Shown: in pieces, positions 1 to 5,621 of the stretch | Position numbering within the stretch: the first letter of the stretch is position 1 | How the letters are laid out: each line of letters starts with the position of its first letter | From: an uncultured Blautia sp. | GTDB taxonomy: Bacteria > Bacillota > Clostridia > Lachnospirales > Lachnospiraceae | Assembly (NCBI GenBank): GCA_900552095.1 | Contig: URYM01000135.1 | Location: 1 to 5,640, forward strand | Length of the DNA: 5,640 bases | Direction of reading: 5' to 3' | Notes under the pieces: model-generated | What the model was told of the DNA's origin: nothing | The model's database searches: none | Seen by the model: the letters and a program-made list of their open reading frames with translations, nothing else | Made by a program: the position numbers and the translations under genes

Positions 1-189
1 AGGGAAGACGGAAGGCCGGAAGAACTCTGGATTCTGGCGGTTCCGGAGGAAAAGAAGGGACAGATTACGGCGGGGTCTGCCAGAGGAGCGCCGGAAGCGG
101 CAGAGACGGAAGCCGGAGAAATAAAAAAACGTCTATCTGAGGTCTATGAGCTGGAGGAAGATCATATTCATATCAGTATACGGGAGTAA
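1..189 (+). CDS. spoIIIAF: Stage III sporulation protein AF, C-terminal fragment (5' end outside window)
   Basis: An open frame runs from base 1 to a TAA at 187-189 and gives 62 residues ending in YELEEDHIHISIRE. The charged 'IKKxLSExYxLEEDHIHI' ending is characteristic of SpoIIIAF, and the position directly before spoIIIAG supports the call. SpoIIIAF is a mother-cell membrane protein of the SpoIIIA complex. Its soluble C-terminal domain has a ring-building-type fold, and only that part is visible; the N-terminal membrane segments lie upstream of the window. The stop is three bases before the spoIIIAG ATG, as expected inside one operon. In characterised endospore formers the operon is transcribed by sigma-E from a promoter ahead of spoIIIAA, which is not in view. 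The identification comes from family knowledge plus context, since the fragment is short. Confidence 0.85.
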   Translation, partial: REDGRPEELWILAVPEEKKGQITAGSARGAPEAAETEAGEIKKRLSEVYELEEDHIHISIRE

Positions 190-192
190 ATT

Positions 193-753
193 ATGGGGGA
201 AAAGCTGGGGCAGTTTCTGCGGAAGATAAAAAGAGAGCAGTTTCTTGTGCTGGGACTTCTGGGGCTGCTTCTTCTTGTACTGGCGCTTCCGGTAAAGGAG
301 AAGGAGGAAGAAGCGGCGCAGGAAACGGCAGGAGAGATAGCAGAACCAAAGATAAGCGACGAGAGGGAGCAGCTTCAGAGCCAGCTGGAAGAAGCGCTTT
401 CCCAGGTGGAGGGAGTGGGGGAAGTCAGAGTACTTATCACCATGGACACGATGGGAGAGCGGATCGTGGAGAAGGACGCTCCGGATACTTCGGAGAAGAC
501 CAGCCAGGAGGACAGCCAGGGCGGAGTACAGGAGAAAGAGACGGTCAGCCGGGAGGAGAATACAGTGTATGAGAGAAGAGAAGACGGAAGAGAGACGCCT
601 TACATTACCTCAGAGATCCTTCCCAGGATCCGCGGCGTTCTGGTGATCGCCAAAGGAGGGGGAAATCCGGAGACAGTACAGCAGATTCAGGAAGCGGTGG
701 AGGCATTATTTCACCTGGAGGCCCATAAAATAAAAGTAATGAAAATGAAATGA
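193..753 (+). CDS. spoIIIAG: Stage III sporulation protein AG
   Basis: The 186-residue protein has a short basic N-terminus, one hydrophobic segment at about residues 17-34 (rich in Leu/Gly/Val) and a Glu-rich linker at about 36-60. The soluble domain is split: residues 61-82 (QLEEALSQVEGVGEVRVLIT) and 142-185 (ILPRIRGVLVIAKGGG then ALFHLEAHKIKVMKMK). The PRIxGVLVxAxGG and LEAHKIKV signatures are typical of SpoIIIAG. In Bacillus subtilis this protein forms a large ring in the mother-cell membrane facing the forespore, part of the SpoIIIA-SpoIIQ channel. The stretch at 95-135, rich in Glu, Ser and Gln, is the insertion between the two halves of the ring-building fold and looks disordered. The ATG is preceded by GGGAG (182-186) at a 6-nt spacing, overlapping the end of spoIIIAF. 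spoIIIAH follows after 10 nt. Confidence 0.95.
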   Translation: MGEKLGQFLRKIKREQFLVLGLLGLLLLVLALPVKEKEEEAAQETAGEIAEPKISDEREQLQSQLEEALSQVEGVGEVRVLITMDTMGERIVEKDAPDTSEKTSQEDSQGGVQEKETVSREENTVYERREDGRETPYITSEILPRIRGVLVIAKGGGNPETVQQIQEAVEALFHLEAHKIKVMKMK

Positions 754-763
754 GGGAAAGATT

Positions 764-1456
764 GTGAAAAAGATTTTTAAAAAAAATCAGATTATCATTA
801 CTGCACTGGCCATTATGATCGCAGCTGCCGGATATATCAATTATTCTGATTCCGGCCTGCAGCTGGGAGAGTCCAAAGAGGAGGGAGCGGATCAGGAGAC
901 GGTCAGCGAGACGGCTGATTTCGATACGGTGCTCTCTGACATTGAAAGTCTGGATCAGGATCTGACGGATGAGACGGCAAAAGCGGAGGAAGAGATGACT
1001 CCGGAGGGGGAGAAAGTTCAGGAAGAGGAGGCGCAGACTTCTGCGGAGACGCCGGGAGAGGCGGTTCTCACCGGGGCAGCTACATATTCAGCCCAGGCGA
1101 GGATTACCCGGGAACAGACGCGGGCTCAGAATAAGGAGACGCTTCTGGAAATCATCAACAATGAAGCCTTGAGTCAGGAACAGAAGGAAGAGGCGATCGC
1201 TTCCATGGTCAATATGACAGATCTTGCGGAGAAGGAGGAGGCGGCAGAACTTTTGCTTCAGGCAAAAGGATTTGAGCACGCGGTAGTGAATCTCACCGGC
1301 GATACGGCAGATGTGGTTGTCTCGGCGGTTGAACTTGACGATGCGAAAAGGGCTCAGATTGAGGACATTGTGAAACGGAAGACCGGCGTAGAGGGGGAAA
1401 ACATAGTGATCACTCCCATGAATCAGGAGACAGAAGGAGAAAATGGGGAAGAATAG
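764..1456 (+). CDS. spoIIIAH: Stage III sporulation protein AH
   Basis: The 230-residue protein begins at a GTG with AGGGA (753-757) six bases upstream. A lysine-rich start is followed by one membrane segment at about residues 9-26. A long acidic linker (about 36-105, rich in Glu, Thr, Ala and Asp) leads to a C-terminal domain at about 110-218. That domain carries the family's ITREQTRAQNKETL, EKEEAAELLLQAKGFEHAVV and IVKRKTGVEGENIVITP blocks, the ring-building fold related to YscJ/FliF. In B. subtilis, SpoIIIAH crosses the mother-cell membrane and binds forespore SpoIIQ in the intermembrane space, linking the two cells. The length is close to the family's (about 218 residues in B. subtilis). 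It is the last gene of the spoIIIA operon. I see no terminator after it, and the prfC promoter starts two bases beyond the stop. Confidence 0.95.
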   Translation: MKKIFKKNQIIITALAIMIAAAGYINYSDSGLQLGESKEEGADQETVSETADFDTVLSDIESLDQDLTDETAKAEEEMTPEGEKVQEEEAQTSAETPGEAVLTGAATYSAQARITREQTRAQNKETLLEIINNEALSQEQKEEAIASMVNMTDLAEKEEAAELLLQAKGFEHAVVNLTGDTADVVVSAVELDDAKRAQIEDIVKRKTGVEGENIVITPMNQETEGENGEE

Positions 1457-1458
1457 CC

Positions 1459-1487
1459 TTGACAGTCCGATTTACCTATAATAAAAT
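1459..1487 (+). promoter_or_regulatory. Housekeeping (sigma-A type) promoter for prfC
   Basis: A perfect -35 hexamer TTGACA (1459-1464) is followed by a 17-base spacer and TAAAAT (1482-1487, five of six consensus bases). Transcription would start near 1494, leaving a leader of about 40 bases before the prfC GTG. A TATAAT also occurs at 1477-1482, but only 12 bases from the -35, so the TAAAAT is the better -10. The -35 lies right after the spoIIIAH stop at 1456. This is prediction from sequence only. Confidence 0.75.
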
Positions 1488-1535
1488 ATCAAGCTGAGAC
1501 GTATTTGATTTTTAAGCAAGGCGAGGAGGATTATC

Positions 1536-3128
1536 GTGCCTGATTATACGAAAGAAATAGAAAAAAGAAGAACATTTGCCATCATCTCCCATCCGGATGC
1601 GGGAAAAACTACTCTGACAGAGAAGTTCCTGCTCTATGGAGGGGCGATCAACCTGGCCGGCTCTGTAAAGGGAAAGGCTACCGCACGGCATGCGGTATCA
1701 GACTGGATGGAGATTGAGAAGGAGCGAGGTATTTCAGTTACCTCTTCTGTACTGCAGTTTAATTATGACGGACGCTGCATTAATATCCTGGATACTCCCG
1801 GTCATCAGGATTTCTCCGAGGATACTTACCGTACGCTGATGGCTGCGGATTCTGCAGTGATGGTGATTGATGCTTCAAAGGGTGTGGAGGCGCAGACCAG
1901 AAAGCTGTTTAAAGTCTGCGCCATGCGCCATATTCCGGTATTTACTTTTATTAACAAGCTGGATCGGGACGCCAACGATACCTTTGAGCTTCTGGATGAT
2001 ATTGAAAATGAGCTGGGGATTCCCACCTGTCCGGTGAACTGGCCGATTGGCTCCGGAAAGCATTTTAAGGGAGTCTACGACCGGGAAACGAAAAAGGTAC
2101 TGATCTTTTCTGATACCCAGAAAGGAACCAAAGAAGGGCATATTGAGGAGATTTCCCTGGAAGATCCCAGGCTGGATGAGATCCTGGAGCCAGGACAGAG
2201 GGAGCAGCTGGAGGAAGAGATTGAGCTTCTCGACGGAGCCAGCGCAGAGTTTGATCAGGATGCGGTGGACGAGGGGATGCTTTCCCCGGTTTTCTTTGGT
2301 TCCGCGCTCACCAATTTTGGTGTAGAAACTTTTTTACAGCATTTTCTTCTTATGACCACGACTCCGCTTCCGAGAACGGCAGACTGCGGTGTGATCGATC
2401 CCATGAAAGAAGATTTTTCTGCCTTTGTCTTCAAAATCCAGGCCAATATGAACAAAGCGCACCGGGATCGGATCGCATTTATGCGGATCTGTTCCGGTAA
2501 GTTTGACGCGGGCATGGAAGTTTACCATGTGCAGGGAAATAAGAAAATGCGCCTCTCCCAGCCGCAGCAGATGATGGCTCAGGATCGCCACATTGTGGAG
2601 GAAGCGTACGCGGGAGATATTATCGGCGTGTTCGATCCGGGCATTTTCTCAATCGGAGATACGATCTGTATGCCGGGGAAAAAATTTGCCTATGAAGGGA
2701 TTCCCACTTTCGCACCGGAGCATTTTGCCAGAGTGCGGCTTCTGGACAGCATGAAGCGGAAACAGTTTGTAAAGGGCGTAACCCAGATCGCGCAGGAAGG
2801 AGCGATTCAGATTTTCCAGGAGTTTATCGGAGGCATGGAGGAGATCATCGTTGGCGTGGTAGGCGTCCTCCAGTTTGATGTGCTTAAGTATCGTCTGGAA
2901 AATGAGTATAACGTGGACATCCGCCTGGAAAATCTTCCCTATGAGCATATCCGCTGGATCGCCAATAAGGAGGAGGTGGATGTGGAGCATCTGACCGGAA
3001 CTTCAGATATGAAGAAGGTAAAAGATATGAAGGGAAATCCTCTGCTGCTGTTTGTCAACTCCTGGAGTGTGGGTATGACTCTGGATCGGAACCCGGGACT
3101 GGAGCTGGAGGAATTTTCGAGAAATTAA
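1536..3128 (+). CDS. prfC: Peptide chain release factor 3 (translational GTPase)
   Basis: RF3 is a cytoplasmic GTPase that removes release factors RF1/RF2 from the ribosome after peptide release, and contributes to post-peptidyl-transfer quality control in Escherichia coli. The 530-residue product matches the usual length (529 in E. coli). The GTPase motifs are all visible: G1 HPDAGKTT (19-26), the G2 region RGISVTSS (64-71), G3 DTPGH (86-90), G4 NKLD (140-143) and a G5-like GSA (255-257). The RF3-typical VNWPIGSGKHFKGVYDR follows G4 at 167-183 and helps separate it from EF-G and TetM-type proteins, as does the length: it lacks the C-terminal domains of EF-G. The GTG start has GAGGAGGA (1523-1530) five bases upstream. 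It has its own promoter and terminator, so it is probably a single-gene unit. It interrupts the usual spoIIIA-to-nusB neighbourhood. Confidence 0.96.
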   Translation: MPDYTKEIEKRRTFAIISHPDAGKTTLTEKFLLYGGAINLAGSVKGKATARHAVSDWMEIEKERGISVTSSVLQFNYDGRCINILDTPGHQDFSEDTYRTLMAADSAVMVIDASKGVEAQTRKLFKVCAMRHIPVFTFINKLDRDANDTFELLDDIENELGIPTCPVNWPIGSGKHFKGVYDRETKKVLIFSDTQKGTKEGHIEEISLEDPRLDEILEPGQREQLEEEIELLDGASAEFDQDAVDEGMLSPVFFGSALTNFGVETFLQHFLLMTTTPLPRTADCGVIDPMKEDFSAFVFKIQANMNKAHRDRIAFMRICSGKFDAGMEVYHVQGNKKMRLSQPQQMMAQDRHIVEEAYAGDIIGVFDPGIFSIGDTICMPGKKFAYEGIPTFAPEHFARVRLLDSMKRKQFVKGVTQIAQEGAIQIFQEFIGGMEEIIVGVVGVLQFDVLKYRLENEYNVDIRLENLPYEHIRWIANKEEVDVEHLTGTSDMKKVKDMKGNPLLLFVNSWSVGMTLDRNPGLELEEFSRN

Positions 3129-3135
3129 ATAGGAT

Positions 3136-3179
3136 AAAAAGTTGCTGTATTCAAAGTCTGAATATGGCACTTTTTTTTT
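3136..3179 (+). terminator. Intrinsic terminator after prfC
   Basis: Left arm 3136-3153 (AAAAAGTTGCTGTATTCA) pairs with right arm 3159-3170 (TGAATATGGCAC) around a five-base loop (AAGTC). The stem has two G-T wobbles and one bulged T; the A-run at its base can extend pairing into the T tract. Nine T residues follow at 3171-3179. The hairpin begins eight bases after the prfC stop. Because an A tract precedes the stem it could also act on the opposite strand, but no opposite-strand gene lies nearby. Confidence 0.88.
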
Positions 3180-3184
3180 ACCCC

Positions 3185-3213
3185 TTTTCATTTTTATACA
3201 TTTTTGTTATAAT
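3185..3213 (+). promoter_or_regulatory. Extended -10 promoter for the Asp23-family gene
   Basis: TTTTCA (3185-3190, four of six consensus bases) is followed by a 17-base spacer and a perfect TATAAT (3208-3213). A TG at 3205-3206, one base before the -10, makes it an extended -10 promoter (TGTTATAAT), which compensates for a modest -35. The spacer is almost pure A/T. Predicted start of transcription is near 3220, giving a leader of only about 30 bases that holds the ribosome binding site. The -35 lies six bases beyond the prfC terminator's T tract. Confidence 0.82.
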
Positions 3214-3233
3214 GGGGAAAAGTGCAAAGACCC

Positions 3234-3241
3234 GGAGGAGG
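3234..3241 (+). promoter_or_regulatory. Ribosome binding site fixing the Asp23-gene start
   Basis: GGAGGAGG at 3234-3241 sits eight bases before the ATG at 3250. This decides for that ATG over in-frame upstream codons, which would lie inside the terminator or ahead of the promoter. Confidence 0.85.
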
Positions 3242-3249
3242 TTTTGGAT

Positions 3250-3645
3250 ATGGAAGAAAAGAAAATGATGGAGAGAGAAGCCTTTACAATTTATGATGAT
3301 AATACAATCGGGACCGTTCGGATCGCCGACGAAGTGGTGGCGATCATTGCGGGACTGGCTGCCACAGAAGTGGAAGGAGTAGCTTCTATGGCCGGCAATA
3401 TCACGAATGAGCTGGTAGGAAAGCTGGGGATGAAGAACCTGTCCAAAGGCGTGAAGGTGGAAGTGATGGAGGGAGTTGTCAGTGTAGATCTTACTCTCAA
3501 CATGAAATATGGATATAATATTCCGGAAACCTGTGAACAGGTACAGAAAAGGGTGAAATCCGCGATCGAAAATATGACCGGGCTGGAGGCATCCGATGTG
3601 AATATCAGCATCGCTGAGGTGGAGATTGAAAAAGCAGGCAAATAA
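3250..3645 (+). CDS. Asp23/Gls24 (DUF322, YqhY-like) family protein
   Basis: From the ATG at 3250 the product has 131 residues. It shows the family core: GTVRIADEVVAIIAGLAATEVEGVASM (21-47), a central VSVDLTLNMKYGYNIPETCEQVQKRVKSAIENMTGL region (78-112) and a closing DVNISIAEVEI (117-127). There is no signal peptide or membrane segment, so it should be cytosolic. In B. subtilis the gene at this position is yqhY, beside nusB and the acetyl-CoA carboxylase genes accB-accC, and has been connected genetically to control of acetyl-CoA carboxylase. Other members are linked to envelope stress (Staphylococcus aureus Asp23). The molecular role here cannot be read from sequence. The gene has its own promoter and is flanked by terminators on both sides, suggesting a mainly monocistronic, well expressed transcript. 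accB-accC, its B. subtilis neighbours, are not here. Confidence 0.92.
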   Translation: MEEKKMMEREAFTIYDDNTIGTVRIADEVVAIIAGLAATEVEGVASMAGNITNELVGKLGMKNLSKGVKVEVMEGVVSVDLTLNMKYGYNIPETCEQVQKRVKSAIENMTGLEASDVNISIAEVEIEKAGK

Positions 3646-3671
3646 TGCTGCACATATATATCAGAAAAATC

Positions 3672-3703
3672 AGGGGGGCTCAAAGGAACAGAGGCCCCCT
3701 TTT
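3672..3703 (+). terminator. Intrinsic terminator (or attenuator) between the Asp23-family gene and nusB
   Basis: The left arm AGGGGGGCTC (3672-3681) pairs with GAGGCCCCCT (3691-3700). Three pairs (CTC/GAG) close a nine-base loop (AAAGGAACA), then comes one G-G mismatch or bulged G, then five G-C pairs and an A-T. Four T residues (3700-3703) follow, then ACCTT, so the T tract is short for such a strong stem. It lies 26 bases after the Asp23-gene stop and 34 bases before the preferred nusB start. Termination may therefore be incomplete, letting part of the transcription reach nusB. Confidence 0.75.
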
Positions 3704-3723
3704 ACCTTAATGAGAGAAAATGC

Positions 3724-3730
3724 GGGAGGA
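3724..3730 (+). promoter_or_regulatory. Ribosome binding site favouring the TTG start of nusB
   Basis: GGGAGGA at 3724-3730 lies seven bases before an in-frame TTG at 3738. The ATG at 3720 lies upstream of this site and so cannot use it; it has only a weak GAGAG ahead of it. Confidence 0.7.
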
Positions 3731-3737
3731 TAAAGAA

Positions 3738-4133
3738 TTGAGCAGACGGGAAATAAGGGAGAACATTTTTAAACTGCTGTTTATGGGAAATTTTAATAAA
3801 GGCGAGGAAATGGACGCCCAGCTGAAGCTGTATATGGAAAATATGGAGGGGGTCAGTGAAAAGGACCGAACCTACATGGAAGACAAATTTGAAAAGATCA
3901 GGGAACATCTGGAAGAGATTGATCAGCTTTTGAATGAGACTTCAAAAGGATGGAAGACCAGCCGGATGAACAAGGTGGATCTCAATGTTCTAAGACTGGC
4001 GGTATATGAGCTGAAATACGATGAGGAAGTGCCCACCGGTGTGGCGATCAATGAGGCGGTGGAGCTGGCCAAGAAGTTCGGAGGAGATGAATCTCCTGCT
4101 TTTGTGAACGGGATTCTTGCCAGACTGGCATAG
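3738..4133 (+). CDS. nusB: Transcription antitermination factor NusB
   Basis: NusB binds boxA RNA with NusE (ribosomal protein S10) and supports antitermination of rRNA operons. From the TTG at 3738 the product is 131 residues starting (M)SRREIRENIFKLLF, which matches the usual NusB beginning. An ATG at 3720 would add six residues (MREDKE), but the strong ribosome binding site lies between the two codons, so I prefer TTG. The C-terminal half carries the strongest family signatures: SRMNKVDLNVLRLAVYEL (about 75-92) and GVAINEAVELAKKFG (101-115), followed by SPAFVNGILARL (119-130). The protein is all-helical with no membrane segment. It is 19 bases upstream of xseA. No convincing promoter is visible between the preceding terminator and the gene, so expression probably depends on read-through. 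Confidence 0.93.
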   Translation: MSRREIRENIFKLLFMGNFNKGEEMDAQLKLYMENMEGVSEKDRTYMEDKFEKIREHLEEIDQLLNETSKGWKTSRMNKVDLNVLRLAVYELKYDEEVPTGVAINEAVELAKKFGGDESPAFVNGILARLA

Positions 4134-4152
4134 GAGAGAAAAGGGAGGAGCC

Positions 4153-5370
4153 ATGAACCGGGTTTATTCAGTGGGACAGGTCAATACGTATATCAAAAAT
4201 ATGTTTGTACAGGATTACCTGCTGCGGAATCTGGCAGTCCGGGGGGAAGTCAGCAACTGCAAGTATCACCCCAGCGGTCATATTTATTTTTCTCTGAAAG
4301 ATGAACAGGGTGCGATCGCCTGTGTGATGTTTGCCGGACAGAGAAAAGGACTGGCTTTTTCCATGAAAGATGGAGATAAAGTAGTTGTGAGGGGAAGCGT
4401 CAGTGTCTATGAGAGGGATGGCCGGTATCAGATGTATGCCCGGGAGATTGCTCTGGAGGGTGCAGGGCTTCTCTATGAGCAGTTTCTGAAGCTGAAGCGG
4501 GAACTGGAAGAGATGGGAATGTTTGCCCCGGAGTATAAGCAGCCGATTCCCCGCTATGCAAAAAGGATCGGAGTGGTGACAGCCCCTACCGGAGCGGCGA
4601 TCCAGGATATCCGAAATATTGCAGGCAGAAGAAATCCATATGTGCAGCTGATCCTCTGTCCGGCACTGGTGCAGGGAGAAGGGGCAAAGGAAAGTATTGT
4701 AAGAGGCATCCAGACGCTGGATCGGCTGGGACTTGACGTGCTGATCGTGGGAAGAGGCGGCGGATCGATAGAGGATCTTTGGGCTTTCAATGAAGAGTGT
4801 GTGGCCCGGGCTATTTTCCAGTGCAGAACACCGGTGATTTCAGCAGTAGGACATGAGACGGATGTGACGATCGCAGATTTTGCGGCGGATTTAAGGGCGC
4901 CAACTCCTTCTGCGGCGGCCGAACTGGCGGTCTGTGATGTGCGGGAGCTTCTGGGGCGTCTGGAAGACTATGAGGATCGTTTCAGAAAAAGCATGGAGAT
5001 GCAGATGGAACGGTTCCGGCAGAGACTGCGCCAGTACCAGATGCGGCTTATGTATGTGAGTCCGGGGCAGAGAATCCGGGAAAACCGGCAGTATCTGGCA
5101 GATACGGAGGGACGTCTGCGCCTTTTGATGGAGCAGAAGATCCGGGACAGACGCCACTGCCTGCAGATTTATATTGAGCGTTTTCGCGGGCTTTCCCCGC
5201 TGGAGAAACTGAACCAGGGATTTTCTTATGTAGAAGATGAAAAGGGAAAAGCAGTGACAGCTGTAGGGGAGGTAGAGAAAGGCGATCTTCTGACGATCCA
5301 GGTGACGGACGGCAGGATCCGGGCCAGGGTGGAAGAAGCAGAGAAGACAGAAGGTGAGGCAGAAAGATGA
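4153..5370 (+). CDS. xseA: Exodeoxyribonuclease VII large subunit
   Basis: XseA is the catalytic subunit of exonuclease VII, which with several XseB copies degrades single-stranded DNA from both ends to oligonucleotides. From the ATG at 4153 it has 405 residues. The order is an N-terminal OB-fold (about 1-100, starting MNRVYSVGQVNTYIKNMF), then the catalytic domain with VTAPTGAAIQD (142-152), GRGGGSIEDLW (200-210), AVGHETD (231-237) and DLRAPTPSAAAEL (246-258). A long charged coiled-coil segment follows (about 262-345), where XseB is known to bind, then a C-terminal SPLEKLNQGFSYV block (348-360). An ATG at 4117 would extend the frame by 12 residues into nusB; AGGGAGGAG (4142-4150) and the family N-terminus favour 4153. 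The stop overlaps the xseB start (ATGA). No folD precedes it, unlike in B. subtilis. Confidence 0.96.
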   Translation: MNRVYSVGQVNTYIKNMFVQDYLLRNLAVRGEVSNCKYHPSGHIYFSLKDEQGAIACVMFAGQRKGLAFSMKDGDKVVVRGSVSVYERDGRYQMYAREIALEGAGLLYEQFLKLKRELEEMGMFAPEYKQPIPRYAKRIGVVTAPTGAAIQDIRNIAGRRNPYVQLILCPALVQGEGAKESIVRGIQTLDRLGLDVLIVGRGGGSIEDLWAFNEECVARAIFQCRTPVISAVGHETDVTIADFAADLRAPTPSAAAELAVCDVRELLGRLEDYEDRFRKSMEMQMERFRQRLRQYQMRLMYVSPGQRIRENRQYLADTEGRLRLLMEQKIRDRRHCLQIYIERFRGLSPLEKLNQGFSYVEDEKGKAVTAVGEVEKGDLLTIQVTDGRIRARVEEAEKTEGEAER

Positions 5371-5585
5371 CAGAGAAAAAGGAGACAGATCTGACGCTGG
5401 AAGAGAGCTTTCTTAAGCTGGATCGTCTGGTGGAGAAGCTGGAGAGCCGGGAAACTTCCCTGGAGGAGTCTTTCCAGGCGTACCGGCAGGGAATGGAACT
5501 GTTAAAATACTGCAGCGGGAAGATCGACCGGGTGGAGAAAAAGATGCTGCAGATCAACGAAGATGGTGAGTTCAGTGAATTTTAA
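5367..5585 (+). CDS. xseB: Exodeoxyribonuclease VII small subunit
   Basis: The 72-residue product is a short, highly charged two-helix protein with the family pattern LTLEESFLKLDRLVEKLES (9-27), then the SLEESFQAYRQGMELLKYC block (31-49) and a trailing KIDRVEKKMLQI (52-63). XseB binds along the XseA coiled coil and is needed for exonuclease VII activity. Length is typical (about 70-80 residues). The ATG overlaps the xseA stop by four bases (5367-5370). A ribosome binding site AAGGTGAGG (5351-5359) lies inside the end of xseA, which indicates coupled translation and fits a complex requiring more small than large subunits. The 3' end overlaps the next gene by 11 bases. Confidence 0.95.
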   Translation: MTEKKETDLTLEESFLKLDRLVEKLESRETSLEESFQAYRQGMELLKYCSGKIDRVEKKMLQINEDGEFSEF

Positions 5586-5621
5586 AGAAGAATTAAAGCA
5601 GAGAAAGGCAGAGGCGGAAGC
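5575..5621 (+). CDS. ispA: Polyprenyl (farnesyl/geranylgeranyl) diphosphate synthase, first codons only, cut by contig end
   Basis: A GTG at 5575 inside the end of xseB opens a frame reading (M)NFKEELKQRKAEAEA until adapter sequence begins at 5622. The beginning NFKEELK resembles clostridial IspA-type synthases, and ispA is the regular gene after xseB in Firmicutes; together these make the call. IspA condenses isopentenyl diphosphate with allylic diphosphates to make farnesyl diphosphate, but none of its Asp-rich catalytic motifs is present in this fragment. GGTGAG (5565-5570) lies four bases before the GTG. An in-frame ATG at 5563 would add MVSS and cannot be excluded. The frame stays open through the adapter, so an automatic call would add false residues (about CLLYTS). 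Identity is inferred mainly from position. Confidence 0.65.

Noticed and set aside
95..1060. Glu/Ala/Thr-rich low-complexity coding stretches in the spoIIIA genes as possible repeats.
   Set aside because: They are disordered linkers typical of SpoIIIAF/AG/AH, with no regular repeat unit in the DNA.
1477..1482. TATAAT as the -10 of the prfC promoter.
   Set aside because: It is only 12 bases from the TTGACA -35; TAAAAT at 1482-1487 gives the proper 17-base spacing.
3626..3660. A promoter for nusB built from TTGAAA (3626) and TATATA (3655).
   Set aside because: The spacing is 23 bases, too long for a normal promoter, and the site lies upstream of the terminator hairpin.
3291..3683. A 130-codon minus-strand frame covering the Asp23-family gene.
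   Set aside because: It is the complement of a conserved gene, Ser/Thr/Ile-rich with no recognisable domain, and it would begin next to the downstream terminator hairpin.
3710..3733. A seven-codon frame (MRENAGG) before nusB that could act as a leader peptide.
   Set aside because: No ribosome binding site precedes its ATG and the peptide has no run of regulatory codons; it covers the nusB ribosome binding site by chance.
5048..5557. A 169-codon open frame on the minus strand opposite xseA/xseB.
   Set aside because: It lies opposite two well-conserved genes, resembles no known family, is rich in Ser/Pro/Leu as expected from the complement of purine-rich coding DNA, and has no evident promoter.
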